A stretch of DNA of 64,000 nucleotides from Candidatus Zixiibacteriota bacterium. Lineage in GTDB: Bacteria; Zixibacteria; MSB-5A5; GN15; JACZUZ01. Under the pieces are notes generated by a model that worked only from the letters and a program-made list of their open reading frames with translations, ran no database searches and was not told where the DNA came from. The stretch covers positions 422,098-486,097 of the forward strand of contig JAJRPJ010000006.1 in assembly GCA_024280835.1 (NCBI GenBank), in the 5' to 3' direction. Within the stretch, counting starts at the first letter, position 1. Every line of letters begins with the position of its first letter. This document shows, one piece after another, positions 17,745 through 27,478 of this stretch. A program made the position numbers and the translations under genes.

Positions 17745-19574
17745 TTGGACACAAGTATGTTTTCAAAACTCGCAAGACTCAATCCTAACAATTCTATTAC
17801 CACTCGCTTGGCTTTGGTCTTTGGTGGGATAGTCACTGCGTTGACTATTGTCAGCTACGTGATTGCCTCGCATGAGGTTCGCAATGGACTTGAGGATCTG
17901 TTTCGTCAAAGACTAGTCAACTCTCAGGCTACATTGCAGTATTACGCCGAAGTGCATTTTCTCACTAGTCAGACTAGGATTGAAGCCTTAACAAACTCCA
18001 CTGACTTTATCGAAGCTGTTGGCTCTGGTGATAGACCTAGAATTAAAGCTATCACGGAGAACTATCTTCTACAAAATGAGGCCTCAGTGTTTGTAGTTTC
18101 TCTGCAAAAGTCTGAGACCACTCGGCGAGAAGTCGTTGGGATGGATGGACTAAATCCGCTTGTCTCGGCTCGGGTTGAGCGCATATTGGGACAAAGCGCT
18201 CTGGGCCTGTGGCCGCATTATGTTTTAGCAGATGATGAACTACTAGAATTGTTTGACACTGACATTGCCACCAAAAGCGGTGAAATCATTGGTCGTTTGG
18301 TAACTGGTGGTCAAGTATCCGCGTTTATGGCTGATGACCTCAAGCGTCTGACGGGCTTTGATGTTGTCATCAAATATGACAACAAAATAGTTGCTCACAC
18401 CAATTCGAAAATCTTGAGTGAGATTCTTGAGTCGCCGTCAGAAATGCATCGCGGTGTCCCTGACGAAAATTTGATAGTTTCTTCTTCAATGAATGGAGAG
18501 GAAATTCTCTGTTTGGCTGCGCCTAGCTCCGATTTCAATGCTGAAGTGACTTTCATCGCCTCGGTTGATGAGAGCATTGACCCATTGATTGCGCGCATTC
18601 GCTCTTTGTTGCTCTTGGCTCTGTTTGGTGGTGGTGGGTTATCAATTTGGGCGATGTATCGCTATACCTCGAAGCGTATTGGTTCGCAAGTGTCAATGTT
18701 GGTCGCTGCCGCTGAGGAAATTACACGAGGCAATTTAGATTTTTGTGTCACTCAGCAAAGCGAGGACGAGCTGGGAGTGTTAGCTGGTGAAATTGAGAGG
18801 ATGCGGCAGGGTCTTGTTAATGCCGCTAAGCGGTTGGAGATAGAACATCAGGATTTAATCAGCTCTGAGCGGATGGCTGCAGTTGGCAAATCCGCTGCGG
18901 GGATCATCCATGATTTCAAAAATCCATTGGCAGTGATTCAAGGAACAGTTGAGTTGATGAGCCTCAAGTATGCTGGTGACGAGAAGCTGCTTAAGCAAAG
19001 CGCGACTATCACAAGCCAGATAGAAACGATGAAGCTTCTAACTCAGGATATTCTTGAATTCAGCAAGGGCAAATTTGATTTGTCACTGGAAGAGGTGACT
19101 CTAAAGGACTATCTGCAGGAGATTGTCCAAGCCCATAGTAGTGAGTATGAGCGGGCGTCAATTACTCTGACGCTTCAAGCTCACGCTGAGTGTAAAGTTA
19201 AACTGGATACACAACGTTTTCGCCGTGTGCTGAATAATTTGCTTAACAATGCCAAGGATGCTCTTGCTCCTAGCGGGTCTGTGAATCTTGGTTGCGAACT
19301 TGGCGACTCTGGATTGCAAATTTTTGTTGAAGACAATGGACCAGGTATTCCAGAGGATATTCGCGAATCCCTGTTTGAGCCATTTGTCACTCATGGTAAG
19401 CAGGAGGGCACTGGTTTGGGATTGTCGATTACTAAGAAAATCGTCGAAGACCACGGAGCCAAAATCATAGTCACTGAGTCAAGTTCAGGCGGCGCCAGAT
19501 TTGTAATCAGCTTCCAGGCAGAGAGTGTTGTCGCTCAAACTGATGCCTCACGCATCGTCGAACTCTCACATTAG
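17745..19574 (+). CDS. Membrane sensor histidine kinase (HAMP, HisKA, HATPase)
   Basis: The 609-residue protein has a first membrane helix (about 22-44), a roughly 240-residue extracytoplasmic sensor domain, a second helix (about 285-305), a HAMP linker, the HisKA box GIIHDFKNPLAVIQG with the phospho-accepting His near residue 389, and a complete HATPase domain (NNLLNNAKDAL, VEDNGPGIP, GTGLGLSI). The ORF starts at a TTG at 17745 preceded by GGAAG; an ATG at 17757 is possible. No response regulator is adjacent, so it is an orphan kinase here. Confidence 0.93.
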   Translation: MDTSMFSKLARLNPNNSITTRLALVFGGIVTALTIVSYVIASHEVRNGLEDLFRQRLVNSQATLQYYAEVHFLTSQTRIEALTNSTDFIEAVGSGDRPRIKAITENYLLQNEASVFVVSLQKSETTRREVVGMDGLNPLVSARVERILGQSALGLWPHYVLADDELLELFDTDIATKSGEIIGRLVTGGQVSAFMADDLKRLTGFDVVIKYDNKIVAHTNSKILSEILESPSEMHRGVPDENLIVSSSMNGEEILCLAAPSSDFNAEVTFIASVDESIDPLIARIRSLLLLALFGGGGLSIWAMYRYTSKRIGSQVSMLVAAAEEITRGNLDFCVTQQSEDELGVLAGEIERMRQGLVNAAKRLEIEHQDLISSERMAAVGKSAAGIIHDFKNPLAVIQGTVELMSLKYAGDEKLLKQSATITSQIETMKLLTQDILEFSKGKFDLSLEEVTLKDYLQEIVQAHSSEYERASITLTLQAHAECKVKLDTQRFRRVLNNLLNNAKDALAPSGSVNLGCELGDSGLQIFVEDNGPGIPEDIRESLFEPFVTHGKQEGTGLGLSITKKIVEDHGAKIIVTESSSGGARFVISFQAESVVAQTDASRIVELSH

Positions 19575-19656
19575 TTTTTGATCAACTACAACGAGTGTGC
19601 AATCATCACTTGGGAAGTCATTCTTCAGGTGTGGGGCGCTCTTTCTTCTTTGCAAG

Positions 19657-20277
19657 TTATTTCCTATAAGATTCCAAGTTCCAGCGCTGCAAGGCTGTGT
19701 GAATTGGACCTTTGGGTGTTAGCTCTGAACTGAACAAGGTCAGAGCGCCAAAAGTGATTTCAATTGGCGAGAAAGTTACTGCGTCAGCTATAGTTTGCAA
19801 TGATTGACCTTGAGAGCCGCGTCGGATTCGACCAAGAGTTAGATGGGGTTTGAAATTCTTTGTTTCGGAGAGACAGCGTATTGCAATCAGTTGTTTTGAG
19901 ACAGCGCTGACGAAAGTTTTCATGCGCTCAATGTCAGCGCCAGAGAGGTCAGTCCAAATTACACGCGGTCGCGCTAGGTTCGGGAAGGCGCCGATTGTAT
20001 TCGATTTAAGAATAAATGCGCGTTTGTCTGAGCGCTCATGAACATCAGTGATAGTTCTTTTTATTTCTTGAATGTGACTGTTTTCAATATCACCCAGAAA
20101 CTGAGTTGTGAGATGGATGCCTTCGGCCTTTACCCATTTTATCGAATGCTTATCGGTTCGTTGACTGTTGCACGCCTGATTGAGCTTGCTGATAATTTGG
20201 GCAAGCTCGCGTTTGGCCTCCGAGGGAATTTCGAAAGCGACAAATAGGCGTGATATGTTTTGCTGTGCAAAATTCAT
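19657..20277 (-). CDS. thpR: RNA 2',3'-cyclic phosphodiesterase (ThpR/LigT, 2H family)
   Basis: The protein belongs to the 2H phosphoesterases that open 2',3'-cyclic phosphates and can ligate 2'-5' RNA ends. Both catalytic HxTx motifs are visible, HLTTQFLGD and HLTLGRIRRG. The 206 residues match the usual 180-200. It is convergent with the upstream histidine kinase and divergent from the Ser/Thr kinase, so it is probably transcribed alone. Its biological role in bacteria is still unclear. Confidence 0.9.
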   Translation of the reverse strand: MNFAQQNISRLFVAFEIPSEAKRELAQIISKLNQACNSQRTDKHSIKWVKAEGIHLTTQFLGDIENSHIQEIKRTITDVHERSDKRAFILKSNTIGAFPNLARPRVIWTDLSGADIERMKTFVSAVSKQLIAIRCLSETKNFKPHLTLGRIRRGSQGQSLQTIADAVTFSPIEITFGALTLFSSELTPKGPIHTALQRWNLESYRK

Positions 20278-20464
20278 GAAGATTGCTTTTAGTCAAGTTG
20301 CGTCTCGGACAGTCTGGGCTATCACCGATGGAAGTAAGGCTTACTAATCGGCTGTGTCAACTCGCAGTTAGTTCTGCTCTTTGAGTTTGATTTCGAGTTT
20401 TTTGAGCCCTATCTTGGAATGTCACAAATAGGACTAAGACGCCAGAGAAATCTAAACAAGGTAA

Positions 20465-22357
20465 TTGCGCATAATGGCACCCAGTGATTCTGAAAACAAA
20501 TCGAACGAGTCGTCAACAAGGAAAACATCTTCCAGTGTTGTCATAGGTGACAGAATCGCCCATTACACAATTATTTCCAAGATTGGCTCAGGTGGTATGG
20601 GGGAAGTCTGGCTGGCGCAGGATGATAAACTCAATCGCAAAGTGGCGTTAAAATTTCCCTCGGCAGAGTTCTATGCAGGGGTTGAGTCGCAAGAACAATT
20701 ATTGCGCGAGGCGCGTGCGGCGGCGGCTTTGCAGCATCCGAATGTCGTAACAATTTATGAAGTTGGTGTTGCCAATGGTCGGCCATTCTTGGCGATGGCT
20801 TATATCGAAGGGCCAACCCTTAAAGAGCTGTCAACAAAGCGACGCACACCTATCGAGATGGCGATAAAGTTTGGCATTCAAATCAGCGCAGGTTTGGCTG
20901 GCGCGCATGAGCGTGGTATCACGCACCGAGACTTGAAACCAGGCAACCTGATGGTGGACAAATCGCACAATTTACATATTCTCGATTTCGGTTTGGCGCT
21001 GACTCAGAAAACACGCGACGATGGCGTTGAAAACAGTGATTTGGATGAAACAGTAACAAGAATTGTTTCAGGTAATACGCTGGCGGGTACATTGAACTAT
21101 ATGGCTCCTGAACAATTAACTGGTGGTGAAGTTGGCCCCCTAGTGGATGTGTTTGCTTTGGGTGTTATTCTCTATGAGTTGGTTTATGGTTCGCATCCTT
21201 TCAAAGGTGAATCGCCCGCTGATTTACTCAAGAACATTCTCAGAGACACTCCTCCAGAGTTTCCGGCTGATAGAGATGACATTCCATATGATTTGATTCG
21301 TATTGTTGGGCGCTGTTTACAAAAAGACCCTGAGTATCGTTTTCAAACCGCCAAAGATGTTCGCAATGAGCTGCTCGATTTGCAGGAGTTGATTTCCAAA
21401 GGCGCTGATATCGCTGATTTGTCTTTGGTGGCTTCAGCGAAACAGTCATTTCTGAAAGAAGAGCGCTTCATTTTGACCACTGACATGGTACGGGCATTAG
21501 AGTTTCAGTCGCCGAAAATGATTGGGGATCATCTGGCCTATTTGGACAATGGAGTTGTCTCTGACACATTAGTGATTTACTTGCCCGCTTGGGGGTTGGA
21601 TCATCGTCATGGCGCAGACTTTCTCAAAGCGTTGCCTTGCCGCGGAATAGCGCCGACTCTCTATGGGTTTGAACAACGCTCAAAAAATAGATTTCCATTG
21701 ACGCTGGAAGACCATTCTAAGTTACTTATTGAACTATTCGGTGAGTTAAGTGAGCGGATCAATCCAGAGCGAGTAATTCTCTCGGGGTTTTCTTCTGGGG
21801 CGGATCATGCGATGCACATAGCGACTTCCGAGACATATCCAGGAATAAATATTACGGGTGTGGTTTCTTTTGGTTGCAATACAAGCTTACGAAGCTGTTT
21901 TTTGAGTTCACAATTTGCCCAGCTAAAGCAAAGTAGCGCTGAAGTTCTGTTAGACGAGATGAAAAAAATCGGTGATAGCGCCAGTTCGCTAACTGATTGG
22001 CTAAAGTTTCATGAATACATGGTGACCATCTTCTCAAAATTCGGAATCAATGCCGACCCGTTGAGAGCATTAGGAAAAGATATTATTAAACCTTTCCAGG
22101 ACAGGGGCTGGCGACAATTCGCCGACTGGTATCAGATTATCACCAAGAAATATGCCTATTCGCGTTTCGTGGTTGACGCCGATGATTTCGAATCGCTCGA
22201 TGAAATTATGGGCTATCATCTCAAAGAAAATGTTCTCGGAGAGAATTATAGAGACGACTCTGTCATTCGTGAAAGCGTTCCCCATGTCGAACTAGCCCAC
22301 CCAGAGATACTACTCAAACACACTCTTGCCATAATCGAGCAAATGGAAACTGCCTAA
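20465..22357 (+). CDS. Ser/Thr protein kinase fused to an alpha/beta-hydrolase-like domain
   Basis: Residues about 30-300 form a complete Hanks-type kinase: glycine loop IGSGGMGEVWLA, catalytic Lys in VALKF, HRDLKPGNLMV, DFGLA and NYMAPEQ. There is no membrane helix, so it is cytoplasmic. Residues about 340-625 resemble an alpha/beta hydrolase: a strand-rich start (DTLVIYLPAWGLDHRHGADF), a nucleophile elbow GFSSGADHA near residue 441, and a late His in HVELAHPEILLK. Kinase-hydrolase fusions of this kind are uncommon. The start may be TTG 20465 or ATG 20474. The dockerin protein gene follows after 70 bp on the same strand. Confidence 0.85.
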   Translation: MRIMAPSDSENKSNESSTRKTSSSVVIGDRIAHYTIISKIGSGGMGEVWLAQDDKLNRKVALKFPSAEFYAGVESQEQLLREARAAAALQHPNVVTIYEVGVANGRPFLAMAYIEGPTLKELSTKRRTPIEMAIKFGIQISAGLAGAHERGITHRDLKPGNLMVDKSHNLHILDFGLALTQKTRDDGVENSDLDETVTRIVSGNTLAGTLNYMAPEQLTGGEVGPLVDVFALGVILYELVYGSHPFKGESPADLLKNILRDTPPEFPADRDDIPYDLIRIVGRCLQKDPEYRFQTAKDVRNELLDLQELISKGADIADLSLVASAKQSFLKEERFILTTDMVRALEFQSPKMIGDHLAYLDNGVVSDTLVIYLPAWGLDHRHGADFLKALPCRGIAPTLYGFEQRSKNRFPLTLEDHSKLLIELFGELSERINPERVILSGFSSGADHAMHIATSETYPGINITGVVSFGCNTSLRSCFLSSQFAQLKQSSAEVLLDEMKKIGDSASSLTDWLKFHEYMVTIFSKFGINADPLRALGKDIIKPFQDRGWRQFADWYQIITKKYAYSRFVVDADDFESLDEIMGYHLKENVLGENYRDDSVIRESVPHVELAHPEILLKHTLAIIEQMETA

Positions 22358-22427
22358 GACACTTGTCGGAAAGTCCTTGCCAATATTTTCTCCGATGGCT
22401 ATCTTGGCTTTCAGGAGGTAAGTATTG

Positions 22428-23870
22428 ATGAGTGAGAATTTTTCTGAGCGATGTGCTAGTATTAAGCGATTTAAATACGTCTTTGCGTTGTGCGGATTGC
22501 TTGTTGTCTTTGGTGATGTAGATGCGCAAGCACAGGTGGATTTACTGCCAGATATTTTTGCGCCAATTGGTGTGTCTTTTGATTTTGGCGCAGGCAATAT
22601 CGTCAATACGTTTGAACATGACATTAGTGACAGTGTGGTCCTTGGCCGCACTCATTTGCGTATTTCATTTGGCACTGCGAATATCGGCGCGGGAGCGATT
22701 ATCTTCCGCGGGCTTCAGCCGCCAAATCCTGATAGTTCACTCAATGCTGTTCAGCGTATCATGCGCTCCGATGGAACATGGTGGGAGAGACCCGCTGGGG
22801 TTTTGGCTTTTCATCCCGAGCACGGTCATATTCATCTTGATGACTGGGCGCAGTATCGTCTGCGAGAGTTTTTACCAGACGGCTCTGTCGGGCAGATTGT
22901 CGTTGAAGGACAGAAAACCAGCTTTTGTGTAATTGATTTCTTTTCGTATGACTTGGGTTTGCCAAATGCTGCGCCTATTGGTGTATACAACTCATGCGCT
23001 CCTGAACTTCAGGGTATCTCTGTTGGATGGATTGATATTTATGAAAAGAGTTTGCCGGGGCAGAGCATTGATATTACTGATATTCCCAATGGTCTCTATT
23101 GGCTTGAAGGTGAATTCGATCCTGAAAATAGATTCTTAGATGCCAATCGAGATAACAACATCGCACTCAAAGTAGTGACACTTTGCCATCAAACTGTTAC
23201 TGCGCCACCCAATGACAGCCTCTGGTTGGCTGATGCCCAAGCATCTGCTGGCGCTCAGGTGGTTGTTACGGCGAGTGTGAGTAATGAGCGTTTCTTGAGT
23301 GGGATTGTCATTCCATTTAGTTGGGACGGATCACTTGGGTTGAAACTTGATTCGGTTTCAGTTGTCGGAACACGGACTGACGGACTCACTACTCCATCGC
23401 TGATTGCAATTAATCCGTTCAACAGCTCTGCGGCCTATGCGCTCAATTTCCCTGCTGGATTATTAACGGGGTTGCCTCCTGGAAGCGGTCCAGTGATGAA
23501 TATATATTTCACTTTTCCTTTTGGGGCAGCGCTCTTTGAAACCAATGAAATTTTGTTGACGCTAGTTGGTGGACAAGCTCCACTACTCGGTGATTTATGT
23601 GGCTCATTCACGCCGCCGACAATTATCTCAGGTTCCGTGACGAACGCTTGTTGCAATGTCGCTGGTGACGCCGATAGTGACGGTTCATTTAATATCTCTG
23701 ACGTCACTTTTGGCATAGCTCGAATATTTTCGCAAGGTGTGGCCCCAATCTGTCAGGACAGGGCTGATGCCAATGGCGATAATTCTTTCAATGTTGCGGA
23801 TGTCGTTTATGGCATCGCGCACATTTTCAACGGTGGCTCAGCCCCAGTTTGTGGTACAACAGGTAATTAG
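22428..23870 (+). CDS. Secreted lysyl-oxidase-like protein with cohesin-like and dockerin domains
   Basis: A signal peptide (FALCGLLVVFGDVDAQAQ) leads a roughly 200-residue lysyl-oxidase-like domain with the copper-type His cluster HPEHGHIHLDDWAQYRL, KTSFCVIDFF, and GISVGWIDIYEKSLPGQSID followed by a C-terminal asparagine-rich turn (DANRDNN). Residues about 265-400 form a beta-sandwich resembling cohesin domains. The C-terminus has two dockerin calcium loops, DADSDGSFNISD and DANGDNSFNVAD, each followed by an Ile/Phe-rich helix. The start ATG 22428 has a strong SD (AGGAGG, 9 nt), so I prefer it to TTG 22425. Copper amine-oxidase activity is inferred, not shown. Confidence 0.85.
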   Translation: MSENFSERCASIKRFKYVFALCGLLVVFGDVDAQAQVDLLPDIFAPIGVSFDFGAGNIVNTFEHDISDSVVLGRTHLRISFGTANIGAGAIIFRGLQPPNPDSSLNAVQRIMRSDGTWWERPAGVLAFHPEHGHIHLDDWAQYRLREFLPDGSVGQIVVEGQKTSFCVIDFFSYDLGLPNAAPIGVYNSCAPELQGISVGWIDIYEKSLPGQSIDITDIPNGLYWLEGEFDPENRFLDANRDNNIALKVVTLCHQTVTAPPNDSLWLADAQASAGAQVVVTASVSNERFLSGIVIPFSWDGSLGLKLDSVSVVGTRTDGLTTPSLIAINPFNSSAAYALNFPAGLLTGLPPGSGPVMNIYFTFPFGAALFETNEILLTLVGGQAPLLGDLCGSFTPPTIISGSVTNACCNVAGDADSDGSFNISDVTFGIARIFSQGVAPICQDRADANGDNSFNVADVVYGIAHIFNGGSAPVCGTTGN

Positions 23871-23993
23871 AATTGCCATTTGGGGCCTCAGTTTGGATAG
23901 AAATGAACCAAGGCATTGAGCCATAACTTCTCAAGTCGCAGTCACGCCATAGCTTAGAGAGATTGCGCTTCTGCTGAACAATGAATATTTTCC

Positions 23994-24022
23994 TTGACAA
24001 TCCCAGTTTTTAGGGTTAATTG
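23994..24022 (+). promoter_or_regulatory. Putative sigma70 promoter of the DEAD-box helicase gene
   Basis: A consensus -35 TTGACA (23994-23999) and a weaker -10 TAATTG (24017-24022) are 17 bp apart. They would give a leader of about 50 nt before the TTG start at 24078. Confidence 0.45.
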
Positions 24023-24077
24023 CCTCGGCTGTTGATTTACCGCCCACCACTTAACTTTATACCGTAGAGAAGATTAC

Positions 24078-25844
24078 TTGAACTTGAACCAGCAAACACA
24101 TGACACTGCTTTAGAAACGTTCATTCCAGAACTTGTTGCAGCGACCAATCATTCGACCGTTCATTCGACAAAGCCAATGAACCTAACTCCAGCCCAAAAG
24201 CCAGAGATTGGCTTTCATGATTTGGGTATTGACCCGAAAATCGTAAAAGAGTTAGACCGTCTTAATTTCACGACACCAACTCCGATTCAAAAGAAATCGA
24301 TTCCTGCAGGCATTAAGGGCGATGATATTATTGCTATCGCTCAGACTGGCTCAGGCAAGACTTTGGCGTTCGGTATTCCGATGCTCCAGCGTTTGGCGCA
24401 GAATCTATCTGACTATACTCATCGCTCAAAAAACAACCGCTCCAGAAACCAAGGGATGGGACTAGTCTTGGTTCCGACTCGTGAATTGGCTATTCAAGTC
24501 GAAGAGTCACTGAAGACAATCAGCCGTTCAATGCGCATGAGTTCAGTTGTCCTTATTGGCGGAGCGCCGATGCATCCGCAGATACAAGCTCTGCGCAGAA
24601 ATCCGCGTATGATTATCGCTACACCAGGACGACTAGTAGACCATATCGAAAGAGGAACCGCTGATCTTTCTCGGGTCGAGGTTTTTGTTCTCGATGAGGC
24701 TGATCGCATGCTGGATATGGGATTTGTTCCGGATATCAAGAAGGTCATCAAGGTTCTTCCAGCGAAACGTCAGATGATGCTTTATTCAGCAACTATGCCT
24801 AGTGAAGTCGAATCAATCGCTAAGAAGATGATGGATAAGCCAGTTCGGATTGAAAGTGATCGCTCGGGAGCTATTCCAAGTAAAGTCAGCCATGAGATGT
24901 TCTTCATCAATAATCATGACAAGAGTCGTTTGCTCTCTTTGCAGCTTAAAGAGCGCACTGGCCCAGTTCTTATTTTTACGCGCACCAAGCGGATGGCCGC
25001 CAAGTTGACCACTAGAGTCAACAAAATGGGTTTTTCGGCTGCGGAGATTCATTCCGATCGTAGTTTGGGTCAGAGACGTTTTGCGCTTGAGGGTTTCAAA
25101 CGTGGCAGATTTCAAGTTTTAGTTGCTACCGATATTGCCGCGCGTGGAATTGATGTGACAGGTATCGAATTGGTGGTTAACTATGATATGCCGGCGAACT
25201 CAGAAGATTATGTCCATCGCATTGGCCGCACAGGTCGAGCTGGGAAAACTGGTCATGCCGTCTCTTATGCCAATGTCGATCAAAAAGGTACTATCAGAAG
25301 TATTGAGAGATTGATGAAGGCCAAGTTGACGGTTTCGTCATTGCCTATTTTGCCATCTGAGAAATTCATGCTTCAAGAAGCGGAAAAAAATCAGAAGAAT
25401 AGACCGCAAGCAGATTCATATAGTGATAGCTACTCATCCGAACGGAAATCTAGCAGAACTCGTCCATCACGGAATGGGAATTCCAGAGGTGGAACCTCTA
25501 GAGATGGTGATTTCAAAAGAGGTGATTCCAGAAAATATGCCGCCAAGCGTGAAGATTCACGCAGGACATATTCTGATAGACTAGAGTCACGTCGCTCAGC
25601 CACTCGGTCGCAAGATTCAAGTAGTAATGGCTCACCAGCTCCAGTCACAAGAGCTCCCAGAGTAAAGACCGCTAAGTCTGCGGTGAAAAAAACTCTGACA
25701 CAAATCTTGGCTTCGGCTGAAGCTGATCAGGGTGAGACTGTCGCAGAGAAGTCCTTTTGGTCAACTTTCAAAAAGAAGCGCTTGACCAAAAAGAAATCTG
25801 TCGGTCAGGGCGCAAGCCGCAAGAGACACACCAAACGTAAATAG
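24078..25844 (+). CDS. DEAD-box ATP-dependent RNA helicase (RhlE-like)
   Basis: The enzyme unwinds RNA duplexes in ribosome assembly or mRNA decay. All motifs are seen: Q motif FTTPTPIQKKSIP, AQTGSGKT, PTRELAIQ, TPGRL, DEAD in VFVLDEADRMLDMG, SAT, ATDIAARGID and HRIGRTGRAGKTG. The last 150 residues are a basic, Ser/Arg/Asp/Gly-rich low-complexity tail ending in a Lys/Arg run, as in RhlE and CsdA-type enzymes. The ORF starts at TTG 24078 with AGAGAAGA upstream; an internal ATG at 24178 lacks an SD. It is convergent with the moaE-moeB fusion. Confidence 0.93.
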   Translation: MNLNQQTHDTALETFIPELVAATNHSTVHSTKPMNLTPAQKPEIGFHDLGIDPKIVKELDRLNFTTPTPIQKKSIPAGIKGDDIIAIAQTGSGKTLAFGIPMLQRLAQNLSDYTHRSKNNRSRNQGMGLVLVPTRELAIQVEESLKTISRSMRMSSVVLIGGAPMHPQIQALRRNPRMIIATPGRLVDHIERGTADLSRVEVFVLDEADRMLDMGFVPDIKKVIKVLPAKRQMMLYSATMPSEVESIAKKMMDKPVRIESDRSGAIPSKVSHEMFFINNHDKSRLLSLQLKERTGPVLIFTRTKRMAAKLTTRVNKMGFSAAEIHSDRSLGQRRFALEGFKRGRFQVLVATDIAARGIDVTGIELVVNYDMPANSEDYVHRIGRTGRAGKTGHAVSYANVDQKGTIRSIERLMKAKLTVSSLPILPSEKFMLQEAEKNQKNRPQADSYSDSYSSERKSSRTRPSRNGNSRGGTSRDGDFKRGDSRKYAAKREDSRRTYSDRLESRRSATRSQDSSSNGSPAPVTRAPRVKTAKSAVKKTLTQILASAEADQGETVAEKSFWSTFKKKRLTKKKSVGQGASRKRHTKRK

Positions 25845-25873
25845 TAATTTCTGTATTGTAATCGGTATTGTAA

Positions 25874-27466
25874 TTAGTTTGCTGATTGTTGGGCTACTTT
25901 TGTTAGCCCGCCAATTAGTGAATAGAAATTGCTCTGTCCCGCGGCTTGAAGTGTGGCTGCGAGATGTCTGCTGGAGATTCCATGTTGGCAGACCAATAGA
26001 TATTTTTGCTCATCTCCCAAGGCGCGGAATGTTTCGATATCTGTTTGGGGTATGTGACGCATATCTTTTGTAAATCCATCTGTTATTGCATCAGTAGCAG
26101 ACCTTTGTGTGAGACTACGAACATCCAGCGCAACGAAGTCATTCGACTGTTTTCTGAAATCCTCATAATCAATCTCAAACTCCGCAATTGAATCAGAGTT
26201 CGATTCGATTTCATATGTCTCTGGCCAAATATCAGTGATGCCAGGACTATCACCGCAGAGAGGGCAGGCGAAATTACGTTTGCGTTTAATTTTCACTACC
26301 GAGAGAGTTCGCAAATCAATCAAAGCACTATGAGTCGCTGAGGTTGGCGCACTTGATGTGAGTATCAAGCGCAGCGCCTCCAGCGCTTGCAGGCCGCCGA
26401 CGAGTCCTGGTATTACGCCGATAACACCCGAATCAATACAAGAGCCAACACAATCATCTGCGGGCATTTCCTGTGACAAGCACCTGAAACAACCAGAGTT
26501 TTCTCTTGTCTCAGATGTTTTTGGCAAGAAGGTGTGCAGAACTCCCTGCCATTGGTGGATTCCAGCTAAGACAAGTGGCGCTCCGCTGAGGTAACAAGTG
26601 TCATTGAGAATATACTTGGTCTTGAGATTATCAGTACAGTCCAAAACTATATCGTAGCCCGCAATTAGCGAGCGGGCGTTTTCAGCGCTAAGCGCTTCGC
26701 TGACTGTGGTGACGTCAATCAAAGGGTTCATTGCCAAAAGGCGTTTCTTTGCCGCATGGGCTTTGTTTTCGCCCAAGTTCGCGCTAGTGAATAATGACTG
26801 GCGATGCAGATTGCTAGTGGTGACAGTGTCATGGTCGATGACTTTTATTTCTCCGACACCCGCTGTTGCCAGATATGTCAGCGCAGGACAGCCTAAACCA
26901 CCAGCGCCGACTACAACAACTTTTGCTTCTTTAAGCTTTTGCTGACCTTCAATACCGACATCAGGTAATTCTAACTGTCGACAGTAATATTCACTCTCGT
27001 CAATTTTGATTGAGTCTTGGTGGTGGCTGTCGTTGTGGTCATCATGATGTTCATGGTCACTGCAATAGACCCACGATGAAGGACCAGTAGTGTAATGTTC
27101 TTTCTTCCAAATCGGCAGTCGGTTTTTGATTTCGTCGATGATATAACAACAGGCGTCAAAAGCCGCGCCGCGATGTCCAGCGGTGACTCCTATCCAGACT
27201 GCAATATCTCCAATTGCGAGATGTCCTTCGCGGTGTACTGCGCTGATTTTGTGGATGTCGAATTTCTTGAGGGTTTCGGCTAAAAGCTTTTTGCCTTCGC
27301 TTGTCGCTAAGGCATGATAAACTTGGTATTCAAGTGACTCGACTTTTTGGCCTTCGTTTTCGTCACGCACCCAGCCCTCAAAAGTCACCAATGCTCCAGA
27401 GCTGGAGCCGACAATTGCGGCCGATAGCGCTCGTACATCAAGGGGTTCAGAAGATATTTGAAACAT
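25874..27466 (-). CDS. MoaE-MoeB-rhodanese fusion (molybdopterin synthase catalytic subunit with its activating enzyme)
   Basis: Three domains join in 530 residues. About 1-135 is MoaE, the large subunit of molybdopterin synthase, with the active-site lysines in IWKKEHYTTG. A His/Asp linker (DHEHHDDHNDSHHQD) follows. About 160-400 is a MoeB/ThiF adenylyltransferase: GAGGLGCPALTYLATAGVG, DNLKTKYILND, and paired cysteines CFRC and CPLC for zinc. About 435-527 is a rhodanese domain with its catalytic Cys in LLVCQHGISSRH. It adenylates and sulfurates the C-terminus of MoaD, then uses it. moaD ends 12 bp upstream on the same strand. Confidence 0.93.
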   Translation of the reverse strand: MFQISSEPLDVRALSAAIVGSSSGALVTFEGWVRDENEGQKVESLEYQVYHALATSEGKKLLAETLKKFDIHKISAVHREGHLAIGDIAVWIGVTAGHRGAAFDACCYIIDEIKNRLPIWKKEHYTTGPSSWVYCSDHEHHDDHNDSHHQDSIKIDESEYYCRQLELPDVGIEGQQKLKEAKVVVVGAGGLGCPALTYLATAGVGEIKVIDHDTVTTSNLHRQSLFTSANLGENKAHAAKKRLLAMNPLIDVTTVSEALSAENARSLIAGYDIVLDCTDNLKTKYILNDTCYLSGAPLVLAGIHQWQGVLHTFLPKTSETRENSGCFRCLSQEMPADDCVGSCIDSGVIGVIPGLVGGLQALEALRLILTSSAPTSATHSALIDLRTLSVVKIKRKRNFACPLCGDSPGITDIWPETYEIESNSDSIAEFEIDYEDFRKQSNDFVALDVRSLTQRSATDAITDGFTKDMRHIPQTDIETFRALGDEQKYLLVCQHGISSRHLAATLQAAGQSNFYSLIGGLTKVAQQSAN

Positions 27467-27478
27467 CTGGCTTTTGCC

